From: Tricholoma matsutake
Lineage: Eukaryota; Basidiomycota; Agaricomycetes; Agaricales; Tricholomataceae
Length of the DNA stretch: 64,000 nucleotides
NCBI GenBank assembly: GCA_026075535.2
Contig: AP026541.1
Coordinates: 10,912,001 to 10,976,000, forward strand
Direction: 5' to 3'
Part shown: positions 22,596 through 32,771 of the stretch, piece by piece
Numbering within the stretch: position 1 is the first letter of the stretch
Layout: each line of letters starts with the position of its first letter
The notes under the pieces: generated by a model
The model's database searches: none
What the model saw: the letters and a program-made list of their open reading frames with translations, nothing else
Told to the model about the DNA's origin: nothing
Made by a program: the position numbers and the translations under genes

Positions 22596-25500
22596 CTAAG
22601 ATGCATCGCCCCGATGCATTCGAAATCGTATACGACCAAAGTCCGTGACTTGAATGCGACGCGGTGCAGCAGTGTGCCGTCGGTGGAATTCCTTGATTAA
22701 CCGAGGGGCATTTACGTCAGACTCTTCGACCCATGAGTTCTCCTCATACCCATAACCCTTCCAATGTACCAAATACTGGAGTTTTCCTCGACGCAAACGG
22801 CTGTCCAAGATTGACTCGACTTCATATTGGGGTTCTCCCTCGATCACTGTAGGTGGTGGTGGTGGGTGTGAATGGCGTCCCGGGAACGGATCTGGGGGAG
22901 CTGGAAGCAATTTGACGACATGGAAGACGGGATGGAGTCTGGACATGGAGGCTGGGAGGCGTAGACGATAGGCATGTGTTCCAACGCACTTGACAATGGG
23001 GAAAGGTCCCAAGAAGCGATGAGCGAGTTTCTTGGATGGACGTGTAGTGGAGATGTCACTGGAGTCAAGATAAACTCGATCACCAACCTTGTACTGAGGG
23101 GTTGGGGAGTGGCGCTGGTTGTAAAATCGCGCCATGTCGTCCTTCGCCTTTGCTAAGGCTGCCCTTGCCTCCTCCAAGCTATCCCTCATGCGTTCTGTGA
23201 ACTCATTCACTGTCTCGATGTGTGAGGGAGTTTGGCGAGGTTCAAATCCCATGCGTGGATGTCGTCCAGTGTCTAAGAGGAAAGGGGTCTGTTGAGTGGA
23301 AGCATGGACATGGTTGTTGTATCCGAACTCGGCCAAAGGAAGGAGATCATCCCAATCGTCCTGGCGTTCATTGACAAAGAGGCGGATGTACTGCTCCAGT
23401 TCCTGGTTGACTCGCTCCGTCTGGCCATCAGTTTGTGGGTGATAAGCAGTTGAAGCGAGGAGTTTGATCCCCAGGAGTCGGTACAGCTCACGAGTGAACT
23501 CTGCCATGAACTGAGGGCCACGATCCGAGAGGAAGGCACCAGGAAGTCCATGTAACTTCCACACGTGGTGGAGGTAGAGTCGAGCGGCACCTAGGGCACT
23601 GACAGTGGTGTGAGTGGGAATGAAGTGAGCGCGTTTTCCCACTGAGTCAACTGTGCACATCACCGCATCAAACCCGTTTGACTCTGGCAATTCCACCACA
23701 AAGTCGACGCTGACGACATCCCAACGACTCTCTGGAACAGGAAGAGGGTGTAGCTCACCAATAGGCTTGCGACGAGGGACCTTGGTGCGTAAGCAAAGGT
23801 CACAAGTGCGACAATACTGACCAATGAGCCGTGACATCTGTGGCCACCAATAGTTCCGTGAGGTGAGCTCCAAGGTCTTCCAGCGTCCAGGGTGGCCAGC
23901 AATCTGTGAGTCATGGTGTTGGGATATGATGCGCCGGCGAAGGTCTGGGTCATTGGGAACATAGATGCGATCCCTGAAATACAACAAGTCCTCCTTTTCA
24001 GCCCACTCTGCCGCACGTAAGGAAAGGGTCGATCCCTTCCTCAGTTCTTTAACAGCTCGGGCGACAACATCCTCATGTAAACCGCTACGGTTTGCGCGAC
24101 GAATGTCACGTAGAATGTCCCGCTCCTCGCCCTGGGGTACGATGCCTTCCAGTGCCCGAATGGTGAACAGGTCTGGCTGCAACAGCACAATGTTTTGGTT
24201 GTCACCGCTGCCATCCCCATGGTCTGCACGTCGGGATAGGGCATCGGTCTTCCCCATGCTGCGACCCGGACGGTGGTGCAAGGAGAAGTCGAATCTAGAT
24301 AGATACAGGGACCAACGAGCTTGACGACGGTTCAATTTCTTGGCCGTCATGAAGTACTCGAGGTTCTTGTGATCCGTCCAAATTTCCACCTTGTGTTGGG
24401 CACCCTCGAGGAAGTGTCGCCACTCCTCAAGCGCACGCATTATCGCCAACATCTCCTTGTCGTGGATCTCGTAGTTTCTCTCTACAGCACTAAGGCTTTT
24501 GGAGTAGAACGCAACAGGATGCCACTTCTGGTCCTCCGGAGACTGCTGAGACAACACAGCGCCCGTCGCAAAGTCAGAACTGTCGGCTTCTACACGAAAA
24601 GGACGCGAATCGTCAGCAAAGGTAAGGATCGGAGCGGAAGTGACCATCTCCTTAAGCTTTTCGAACGCCTCCTGTTGTGCATTATCCCACCTCCATGCCT
24701 CCTTTCCTGTCAAGTCGAACAGCGGTCGTGCATGATGTGAGAAATCCTTGATAAAACGCCGATAAAAATTGATGAAGCCCAGGAAAGACTGCACCTCCTT
24801 CTTGTTCGTGGGCGTAGGCCAAGCTGTGACCCCATTTACCTTGATAGGATCCATCTCCACTTGACCCTCCGAGATAATCAGGCCGAGGTACTCGATCTTG
24901 GTCCTTTCGAACTCGCATTTGTCCTGACGAAGGTAGAGTTTGTACCGTCGAAGTCGCTCTAGGACGAGGCGCGTGATGCGACGGTGCTCTTCAACCGTGC
25001 GAGTGAAGATGAGGATGTCGTCGAGATAGATGCAGACAACGCCTTCGAGGATGAGGTCATGGAAGATGTCGTTCATCATGGTCTGAAAGGTGGCAGGGCT
25101 ATTAGTAAGGCCAAAGAACATGACAAGCGGTTCAAAAAGACCACGGTTGGTACGAAAGGCTGCCTTCCACTCATCTCCCTCCTTTATCCTCACATTATTA
25201 TAGCCCCAACGGACATCGAGCTTGGTGAAGTATCGGGCTCCACGGAGCTGGTTTACGAGTTCGGAGATGAGGGGTAGTGGGTAGCGATTTTTGACCGTGA
25301 TGTTGTTGAGTCTTCTGTAGTCTTGAACCGGTCGAAGTGAGCCATCCTTCTTCTTGACAAAGAAAAAGGGAGAGGCCATGGGTGACTTCGATGGTCGAAT
25401 ACGTCCAGAGGCCAGGTGCTCGTCGATGAACTGGTCAAGCTGCCGTTGTTCCTCCGGAGAGAGAGGATAGACCTTGCAGGATGAAGGGGTTGCGCCGGGG

Positions 25501-26498
25501 GTGAGTTCGATCGCGTGATCCCATGGCTTACGCGCAGGAAGAGAGTCGAATGACTCCTTGGAGAACACGTCTTCAAACTCATGGAGATGAGGGAGTAAGG
25601 AGTTAGTAGAGGATTTAGCAGCGTTGTTTTTGTGGAAGGCCTCGGCGAGGCGTTGGGATATGTTTGATGTGGCACACACCTCATGCGATGAGCAAATCGC
25701 AGTGTAGAAGATCCGATCACCCTCCTCCACTTCCTCTGGGTCCTCATCATCATCATCCGAGTCCGGCATTAGATCAGGAACCCCTTCCAATTCCACTTCA
25801 GGTATAGGCAGGGGTCCAGCACGACACTTCTGAGTTCGTCGTATTGCCGCCTTCTGTCCACGACGTTCTTGCCTGGCTTCTGTGAAACACGTCCGACAGC
25901 GGGATGGACATCGGCTCATGGTAACCTCCCCGGTGCGCCAGTCGACCTCTGGGTTATGGTCTCGAAGCCATGGATATCCCAAAATCACCTTTTGCTTTCC
26001 TAATTGAGTGACAGCAAAAAGGGCACGCTCACTATGATCTTTGTAACGGAGAACCAGGTCTGCAACCTCTCGGATGGCACCAGCTTCATTTGGGGATCCA
26101 TCCACGTTATATACAGGTATCGGACGTGAGAGTGAGCGAGTATTTAGACGATGTTGTTGTACCAGATGGGAATCGATGAAGAGACCAGTCGCACCAGAGT
26201 CCAGGAGCGCAGAAACACCGAGTATCTGTCCAGTGTCGGTCGTCTGCAGTTCGATGGCTAGGTTTAAGGAATGTGCAGAGGGAGTGGATGCCACAATATA
26301 CTTGCGTGGTAGTTTACGCTCCCATGATTTAATTTTGGGACGTGGAGTAGAAGGAGAGATGGGGAGAGCAGGTACGTCTTTAGCCAACTTCGAAGGGTCA
26401 GAGAGGGGAGCAGTCACAGAAATGGATTCATTCTCCAGGGATTCAACTGACAAGACTTCAAAGCGGTTATGGACAGGCAGTGAGGGCGTACGATTCAC
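22596..26498 (-). CDS. A1 Pol: protease, RT, RNase H, integrase, chromodomain (1300 aa)
   Basis: A single open frame. Domains by residue: aspartic protease with ALLDSGATGLFI near 97-108; RT 370-560 with FTKLDVRWGYNNV near 425 and the intact YLDD box near 490; RNase H 620-790 (VEADSSDFATGAVLS, WTDHKNLEYF, DALSRRADH); integrase zinc finger HHDSQIAGHP ... CRTCDLC near 860-905; DDE core VSVDFVVELP near 929, LSDRGPQF near 990, QTDGQTERVNQELEQ near 1020-1036; GPFPIVK region near 1150; chromodomain YEVESILDSRLRRGKLQYLV ... SWVEESD near 1223-1265. It is the normal chromovirus length. Its frame is -1 relative to gag and overlaps the gag stop; the first codon of the overlap window is GTG, not ATG, so it is made by frameshift or reinitiation, or cut from a Gag-Pol fusion. 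Confidence 0.97.
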   Translation of the reverse strand: MNRTPSLPVHNRFEVLSVESLENESISVTAPLSDPSKLAKDVPALPISPSTPRPKIKSWERKLPRKYIVASTPSAHSLNLAIELQTTDTGQILGVSALLDSGATGLFIDSHLVQQHRLNTRSLSRPIPVYNVDGSPNEAGAIREVADLVLRYKDHSERALFAVTQLGKQKVILGYPWLRDHNPEVDWRTGEVTMSRCPSRCRTCFTEARQERRGQKAAIRRTQKCRAGPLPIPEVELEGVPDLMPDSDDDDEDPEEVEEGDRIFYTAICSSHEVCATSNISQRLAEAFHKNNAAKSSTNSLLPHLHEFEDVFSKESFDSLPARKPWDHAIELTPGATPSSCKVYPLSPEEQRQLDQFIDEHLASGRIRPSKSPMASPFFFVKKKDGSLRPVQDYRRLNNITVKNRYPLPLISELVNQLRGARYFTKLDVRWGYNNVRIKEGDEWKAAFRTNRGLFEPLVMFFGLTNSPATFQTMMNDIFHDLILEGVVCIYLDDILIFTRTVEEHRRITRLVLERLRRYKLYLRQDKCEFERTKIEYLGLIISEGQVEMDPIKVNGVTAWPTPTNKKEVQSFLGFINFYRRFIKDFSHHARPLFDLTGKEAWRWDNAQQEAFEKLKEMVTSAPILTFADDSRPFRVEADSSDFATGAVLSQQSPEDQKWHPVAFYSKSLSAVERNYEIHDKEMLAIMRALEEWRHFLEGAQHKVEIWTDHKNLEYFMTAKKLNRRQARWSLYLSRFDFSLHHRPGRSMGKTDALSRRADHGDGSGDNQNIVLLQPDLFTIRALEGIVPQGEERDILRDIRRANRSGLHEDVVARAVKELRKGSTLSLRAAEWAEKEDLLYFRDRIYVPNDPDLRRRIISQHHDSQIAGHPGRWKTLELTSRNYWWPQMSRLIGQYCRTCDLCLRTKVPRRKPIGELHPLPVPESRWDVVSVDFVVELPESNGFDAVMCTVDSVGKRAHFIPTHTTVSALGAARLYLHHVWKLHGLPGAFLSDRGPQFMAEFTRELYRLLGIKLLASTAYHPQTDGQTERVNQELEQYIRLFVNERQDDWDDLLPLAEFGYNNHVHASTQQTPFLLDTGRHPRMGFEPRQTPSHIETVNEFTERMRDSLEEARAALAKAKDDMARFYNQRHSPTPQYKVGDRVYLDSSDISTTRPSKKLAHRFLGPFPIVKCVGTHAYRLRLPASMSRLHPVFHVVKLLPAPPDPFPGRHSHPPPPPTVIEGEPQYEVESILDSRLRRGKLQYLVHWKGYGYEENSWVEESDVNAPRLIKEFHRRHTAAPRRIQVTDFGRIRFRMHRGDAS

Positions 26499-27613
26499 TC
26501 GCTGCGAATAGGAAAATCCTGCTCCTCTACAACTTCCAGCTTAACCTCCTCTGCAACTTGATCCTTCGCTTCCTCAACATCTACAAGTGCCAACAGATCT
26601 TGCAGGAGTTCGTCTCGTCCCTCGGGGGTGAGCATGCGGATATCCTGACGATGGGGACACGCTCCAGCCCTGTGTCCAGGTTCCCCACAACGGTAGCAGA
26701 GATCCAACTTACGTGCACGGCTGCGGGCTGCATCAACATCCATTGGTACTGGGATATTGACGGCTGGTGTGGGAGTTTGACGAGCAGGAATGGGGTTAGG
26801 GCGGGGGAGGCTTCGACTGAAGGTGTAGGGTGTATGAGTGGTAGTTGGAGCACGGAATGCAGCATTAAACGCTGCATTTGTGAGTCGGTTCTCGTCACAG
26901 AGTGAAGCAGCTTCATACCAAGCAAGGATATCATCGTCCGCTGGGCGCCCTTCCAACATCTGTGCAATCTGGTCCTGAATTTCTCGGTTGAGCCCCCGTC
27001 GGAACTTCACCACCACTGGTAACCCACTCCCATACCCTGCCATGTCCACCAAATCCTTGAACTCATCGATATAGTCGTCCACGGATCGACGTCCCTGGTG
27101 GTAAGTGGATGACTCAAGTCGTGTCACTGCTCGGTGGCGTTCATTGAGGGGGCAGAAGTGGCGTACGAACTCAGCTCGAAAGTCCCCCCAAGTGGAGAAA
27201 GGTAGAGAACCGAGTTCTTTAGTTTGACGTAGGATACGGTCCACATAGAGATAGGCGCGTTCAGATTTCATGTATGTGAAGGCCCAATAAATTTTTGCAG
27301 CCTCATCGACGAATTGATGCGACTGGAGACTAATGTATAACTCACAGGAATTAAGGAATGCACGTCCCTGCGCACGTGCACCATTAAATTCGGCGGGGGG
27401 GGACGGTTTGATCTGGGCACGTTCCTTAGTGGACGCGTTTGGCAAAACATCGTTGTTGGGTGCGCTTGGAGTCGTGAAGGGGGAACTATTAGTCGTAGGG
27501 TTAGCCTGGAGGGTCCTAACGAAGTTTTCAATCGTAGATTTAAGCGAGTCGATTTGCGCGCGCATTCCGGAAACGTCGCTTTCAAGCGCGTCGAAGCGTT
27601 CTGATGCGTCCAT
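26495..27613 (-). CDS. A1 Gag with CCHC zinc knuckle (372 aa)
   Basis: ATG at 27613. The capsid-like retrotransposon gag core spans residues 80-220 (FLNSCELYISL, AKIYWAFTYMKSERAYLYVD, WGDFRAEFVRHFCP, SVDDYIDEFKDLVDMAGY). One zinc knuckle CYRCGEPGHRAGACP lies near residue 308. The end is acidic. The same reading frame continues open upstream of this ATG for about 53 codons to a TAA next to the primer-binding site, without any ATG. Gag forms the particle that packages element RNA. All key features look intact. Confidence 0.95.
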   Translation of the reverse strand: MDASERFDALESDVSGMRAQIDSLKSTIENFVRTLQANPTTNSSPFTTPSAPNNDVLPNASTKERAQIKPSPPAEFNGARAQGRAFLNSCELYISLQSHQFVDEAAKIYWAFTYMKSERAYLYVDRILRQTKELGSLPFSTWGDFRAEFVRHFCPLNERHRAVTRLESSTYHQGRRSVDDYIDEFKDLVDMAGYGSGLPVVVKFRRGLNREIQDQIAQMLEGRPADDDILAWYEAASLCDENRLTNAAFNAAFRAPTTTHTPYTFSRSLPRPNPIPARQTPTPAVNIPVPMDVDAARSRARKLDLCYRCGEPGHRAGACPHRQDIRMLTPEGRDELLQDLLALVDVEEAKDQVAEEVKLEVVEEQDFPIRSE

Positions 27614-27767
27614 GTCGCTAGGGAGCGCGTTTGGCGAAAATGGCGGCGCAATAAAGGCGAGAGTATCTGGAACGGTGTGTAGGGACTCTGTGGAGCTTTG
27701 GGAAGCGTCGTCCAGTCCGTACCTGCCTATTTTGGGCAGCGCGTTCGCGATTTTCGGGCCTTAGGGG

Positions 27768-27779
27768 AGAGTTTTCTAC
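27768..27779 (-). other. Putative self-priming primer-binding site of A1
   Basis: Two bases after the 5' LTR, the element strand reads AGAAAACTCT. This is the exact complement of AGAGTTTTCT inside the LTR (27881-27890), which lies about 28 nt downstream of a TATAC box and so fits the RNA 5' end. It is not the complement of a tRNA 3' end (no TGG start). Tf1-like chromoviruses prime from their own RNA 5' end in this way. Confidence 0.6.
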
Positions 27780-28205
27780 TATATGGGCAACCTAAGCCTC
27801 TAGCAAAGGGAAATCCGAAGTTAAAATTATACTACATAATACAGGCATTGGGGGCGCACCTAGCAAAGGGAAATCCGAAGAGAAAACTCTAAGGATCCCC
27901 TTGCTGATGCCCAGTATATGTGAAGACGACAAAAATCAAATATAACCTAAAAATAGAAAAAGGCGGAGATAGGCGGATCAAGGCCGCCGAATGACATCAT
28001 ACCAAGGGGTATGTGTCGGAAGGGGTACTCCGCCTCTAAATATAAAAGTGTCAACATATACAAACATGATAGCAAGGGAAAATTAGTAATAAAATCCGGA
28101 AAAATCATAGAAAATGAAGAATAGAAGGAAATGAGGTGGGGAAAAATATGGGACGAACATAAAAAATAGGAAAAACACACAGGGCACCCCCCTAGTCCCC
28201 TTACA
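27780..28205 (-). repeat. 5' LTR of A1 with promoter
   Basis: 426 bp, same sequence as the 3' LTR by eye. In element orientation a TATAC box (within 27911-27920) precedes AGAGTTTTCT (27890-27881) by about 28 nt. That gives a U3 of about 315 bp and about 111 bp for R plus U5. Confidence 0.93.
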
Positions 28206-30801
28206 ATGCATGTATCACATCCATCCACATACCACAACACATACTTTGAAATTCTGGGCCACCAATAATTTCTCATTACTAATTCCAATGTCTTCCATCT
28301 TCCTGGGTGTCCGGCAGTCAGCGTATTATGATGTAACTGGACAATCTCCCTTCGCAAATCCTGATCCTTCAGTACATACACTTTTCCTCAAAACAACACC
28401 AACCCTTGTTCCTCAGCCCATTCATCTCCTTTAATATTACCTTTCTTCTCTCCCTTCAGAGCTTTCATGGCTTCCACTACTTCATCATCCATTTCCAAAC
28501 ATTGTCTAATTTTAGACAACATTTCCATTCTAAGCTATCTATTAATAGATGCCCTTGATGCATAGTGCAAATGCAAAAGTATTCAGGTTTGAGTAAGGTA
28601 ACATTTTTATTGTCCTCCTGCACCCCCTTTTTATGATCAATACGTCTGGATAATGCATCTGCTTTCCTCATTAAGCTTCCCACTTTGTGGACCAAGTGAA
28701 AATTGAAATGCGATAGGAATAGTGCCCAATGTGCTTGCCAGCGATTAAGCTTTTTAGTGGACATGAAGTATTGCAGATTTTGATGATCCATCCAGATCTC
28801 AATCTGATGTGTACATCCCTCCAAATAATGCCTCCATGCCTCCAATGCTCGTATTATCCCCAACATCTCTTTGTCATGCACATCATAATTCCTCTCCACA
28901 TCATTCAACCCTTGGGACAAATATGCACAAGGATGCTATTTGTCATCTTCACACAGCATTGATAATACCGCTCCAGTAGCAAAGTTGGATGCATCGGATT
29001 CCACTCGCAAAGGGTGTGTGAAATCCACTGGGGCTAATATTGGTCCCTCCACAAACTTCCTCTTCAGTTCCTCAAACACTGTCTGCTGCTGCTCTCCCCA
29101 CCTCCACACTACTCCCTTTTGCATAAGGTTATGTAAGGATGTGGCAATTCTAGAAAAATTGTGCACAAAGCAATGATAATAATTTGTGAGTCCCAAGAAG
29201 GCTTGAACCTCCTTGACACAGGTGGGCACAGGCCAATCTGTGATTGCCTGTACCTTGATCGGATCCATTTTGATCCCGTCAGGGCCAATCAATAATCCTA
29301 GGAACTCAATCTCACTTGCCCCAAACACACACTTCTCCAGTTTCAAAAATAGATCATTCTCCGCTAACCTCCATAGCACCTCCTGCACTATCGCCTCATG
29401 ATTCTCTTCATCCTCCATGAATATCAGAATGTTGTCAATAAATATTATTACCATGCCTTTGTCTATTACGTCCTTGAAAATGTCGTTCATCATATTTTGA
29501 AAGGTCGGGGGACTATTAGTCATCCCAAAAAACATGACAAGCAGCTCAAAGGATCCTCGACGCGTGGCAAATGTGGCCTTCCACTCATCTCCTTTCTTTA
29601 TTCATACATTGTTGTATCCCCATCGTAAATCCAATTTTGTAAAGACCTTGGCTTTTCCCACCTTGTCAATTATTTCTGAGATTAACAGCAGGGGGTACAC
29701 ATTCTTCACTGTCCACTCATTCAGATACCTATAATCTGTACACATCCTCTTCCTTTGGTCTTTCTTTGGCATGAAGAATATTGGTGACATCTGCGGTGAT
29801 TTTGAAGGTTGTATGTATCCTTTGTGCAATTGCTCCTTCAGGAATGCATCCACTTCTTTTTGTTCCATCAGAGATAATGGATATACCTTTGACTTCTTTG
29901 GCACAAACCCTGGCTTCATCTCAATCCCATGATCCCATGGCTTCCACACTGGCATTCGCTCAGACTCCTTCTTCTGGAACACTGACAGATATTCATGATA
30001 CACTTTTGGCACCTATTCCTCCACTGGCTTCTCCACCTTCACAATATTCTTGTCCCATGACTGTCCTCCACAAATTGCTCTAAAGGTTTGCTTCTGCTCT
30101 TCTTTCTTGATCATGACCAGAACTTCCTCATTTGGCATTTCCTCATCCTCCATTTCCTCCATTGTAACAGAATACTTTCTTGGATGTTCTTTTTCTTTCT
30201 TTTTCCTTTTCTCCTTCTTCATCTTCCTCCCATATACATTACATTCCTTAGGACAATGAGTCATTTGTACTTTCCCAGTTTTCCAATCAATTTCAGGATT
30301 ATGCTTCCATAACCATGGACATCCTATTATTAGATTGGTTCTCCCAAGATCGCACACTTCAAATACAGCTTGCTCCTGATGCTCCTGATACTTTAGTACC
30401 ATAGTCACCTCCTCCTTGATAGTTCCTCCATAATTGACTGTTCCATCAATATTGTACACCATTATAGGTTGCGCCAGCTTGTGTGTGTTAATACTGTTTC
30501 CGGTAATTAAGGACTGATTAATGAATAATCCTGTAGCACCACTATCAAGCAACGCTTCCACATCAATCGCTGCATGTGTGTCCACTGTCTTCAGTCCCAC
30601 AGTCAAGGTGATTTTGGGTTCTATTCGTGCAGAGCAAATAAAGAATTTAGGGGTTTTCGGAAATAGTGATCGGCAATTTCCTTGGTCACGTGATTCACAA
30701 CAGTTGTACTCCTCCTCGATTTCCTTTTCTGATTTGCTCTGGGTTTCCTCAGATACTAATACATTGTAATGATTCTGGGTCACCAATGGGGAAACCTTCA
30801 C
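28206..30801 (-). pseudogene. Gypsy B protease, RT, RNase H and integrase zinc region
   Basis: Minus-strand frames in order from 30801: protease with EALLDSGATGLFINQ near 30540; RT with [25 protein letters not shown] near 29610, FFGMTNSPPTFQNMMND and FIDNIL where FIDD is expected (near 29425); RNase H (RVESDASNFATGAVLS, MDHQNLQYF, ADALSRRIDH); integrase zinc finger LHHNTLTAGHPGRWK ... CDTC ending at the A1 insertion. Stops break the frame near 30013, 29600, 28934, 28525 and 28390. The Asp-to-Asn change in the catalytic box alone would abolish RT activity. Confidence 0.9.
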
Positions 30802-30941
30802 TGGGACTCTTCCACGAAATTCTTCTGCTTGCCTTCCTCCAGCTTCACTTCCTCGATTGTAGCTTCCCTAATCTTTCTTTTCTGCCTACAATTCCTAGAA
30901 ATGTGTCCTAACTGCCCACAGTTAAAACATTTAAGTGGGAC

Positions 30942-31893
30942 TCATCTCCCTGCTTGATCAACCTCCATTGCCTCTGCTGGTGCTGCTGACTCCATAACTA
31001 TAGGTGTCACTGCGATGGCCGGTGGCTGTGCCCTCGGAGCTTGCACCTGAGGTGCCTTTCCTTTCTTGGACTTTCCTCCTGATGACTTTCCAAATTTACT
31101 ACTTCCGTACATCAACTTTGACTCCACCTGTTCCTGCCGATATTGCTGGTCAAGGCGCATTGTCCAATCATACCACTCATCCAACTTCTCTGGCATAGAA
31201 GGTAGTCGGTAGATAGACTTGAATAAAGAGGGATTTAATCCTGCTTTCAAAAACTCTACCAATGCAGCTTCTCCCATAAACGTTTGTGAAGCTTCTGCTT
31301 TGAACTGCAAAATAAATTCATCCGCCATTAGGGAACCTTGGCACATGGTCTTTAATTTAGCATTGGCTGTCACCTTTGGATTAGGGTCTCCAAACTGTGC
31401 CTCCAATCTCTCCAGAAATTCCTTGAAGGTTGCAAATGGTTTATTTCCCACGGCAATTTGATTAATAGTCTCGTTTCTCCAGAACTGTGCTTTCCCCCCC
31501 TGAATGTATGAGAGAGCAAACATAATCCTAGACTTGGCTGTACAAAACTCTGGCTTCCTCCCATGGATGTACAATACTATAGAGCTGATGAAGGATTTTG
31601 TATTCTCCATGGTACCGTCAAAGATTTGCGGGGGTGTGTACTTAGGTAAGTGCGCTTTTCCATTTCCAGATTTCTCTGCTGTCTCAGCCTCCTGCGACAT
31701 CCACTCCACCATCTCCTCCATCTCATCATCTCTTTCTCCTGTCATCTCTGGCTGTACTTCCACTTGTCTGGGCTGTGATGCTGCCAATACTTACACTAAT
31801 TGGGACATTTGCACTGTAAGCACATCAATTTTTGCCTCTAGTGCTGGTGCTGGAACAGGATTAGGGCCGGGATTAGAAGTTGAAGGTTTGGAC
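30942..31893 (-). pseudogene. Gypsy B Gag
   Basis: ATG at 31893 (SKPSTSNPGPNPVPAPA) with a TAA near 31792, then open for 281 codons. It contains a capsid-like core (KYTPPQIFDGTMENTKSFIS, FWRNETINQIA, FLERLEAQFGDPNPK, LVEFLKAGLNPSLFK) and a basic linker (KFGKSSGGKSKKGKAPQ). Just past its stop (near 30940) the zinc knuckle LKCFNCGQLGHISRNCRQK is read in the same frame. A plus-strand scrap of a related gag lies at 63452-63720. Confidence 0.88.
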
Positions 31894-32179
31894 ATAATTG
31901 TAGAATCTGTGATGAATCACTTCTTCGACAAATTCAAGATTTTTTTTCTTCAGGACCTCTCCAAATGTTTACAGGTCACGTGATGGTTTGTCAATGGTTT
32001 GTCAATGGTTCATCGTTTGTTCGTCGTTCGTCGGGTGCCTAATTTGACACTTCGGATCAATAACCCTTCCAACAGTGCCTGATCTCGGGGATAACACTGA
32101 ATTCGGCTTGTAACTAAAATAGTCATCTGAATAGTGATGTAAATCGTAACTAAACCAGATCCAATCAGTTGTCTGGTTG

Positions 32180-32605
32180 TGTAAGGGGACTAGGGGGGTG
32201 CCCTGTGTGTTTTTCCTATTTTTTATGTTCGTCCTATATTTTTCCCCACCTCATTTCCTTCTATTCTTCATTTTCTATGATTTTTCCGGATTTTATTACT
32301 AATTTTCCCTTGCTATCATGTTTGTACATGTTGACACTTTTATATTTAGAGGCAGAGTACCCCTTCCGACACATACCCCTTGGTATGATGTCATTCGGCG
32401 GCCTTGATCCACCTATCTCTGCCTTTTTCTATTTTTAGGTTATATTTGATTTTTGTCGTCTTCACATATACTGGGCATCAGCAAGGGGATCCTTAGAGTT
32501 TTCTCTTCAGATTTCCCTTTGCTAGGTGTGTCCCCAATGCCTGTATTATGTAGTATAATTTTAACTTCGGATTTCCCTTTACTAGAGGCTTAGGTTACCC
32601 TTATA
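32180..32605 (+). repeat. 5' LTR of A3
   Basis: 426 bp, TGTAAGGGGACTAGG ... CCTTATA. AGAGTTTTCT (32495-32504) and its complement AGAAAACTCT just after the LTR (32608-32617) repeat the self-priming arrangement of A1. Confidence 0.93.
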
Positions 32606-32771
32606 GTAGAAAACTCTCCCCTAAGGCCCGAAAATTGCGAACGCGCTGCCCAAGATAGGCAGGTACAGACTGGACGATGCTTCCCAAAGCTCCACAGAGT
32701 CCCTACACACCGTTCCAGATAATCTCGCCTTTATTACGCCACCATTTTCGCCAAATGCGCTCCCTAGCGAC

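Larger units (their letters stand above)
22159..28205 (-). mobile_element. Gypsy family A copy A1, complete chromovirus, probably young
   Basis: 6,047 bp with 426-bp LTRs at both ends (22159-22584 and 27780-28205) between which I found no difference by eye. Perfect ATGCA target duplications flank it (22154-22158 and 28206-28210). Gag and pol are both open over full length. Removing it rejoins the integrase reading of gypsy B across the site. Identical LTRs imply recent insertion, since both LTRs are made from one template. Confidence 0.97.

Noticed and set aside
22844..24244. Long frames on the other strands over family A pol
   Set aside because: They are shadows that appear identically in every copy and match no domain.
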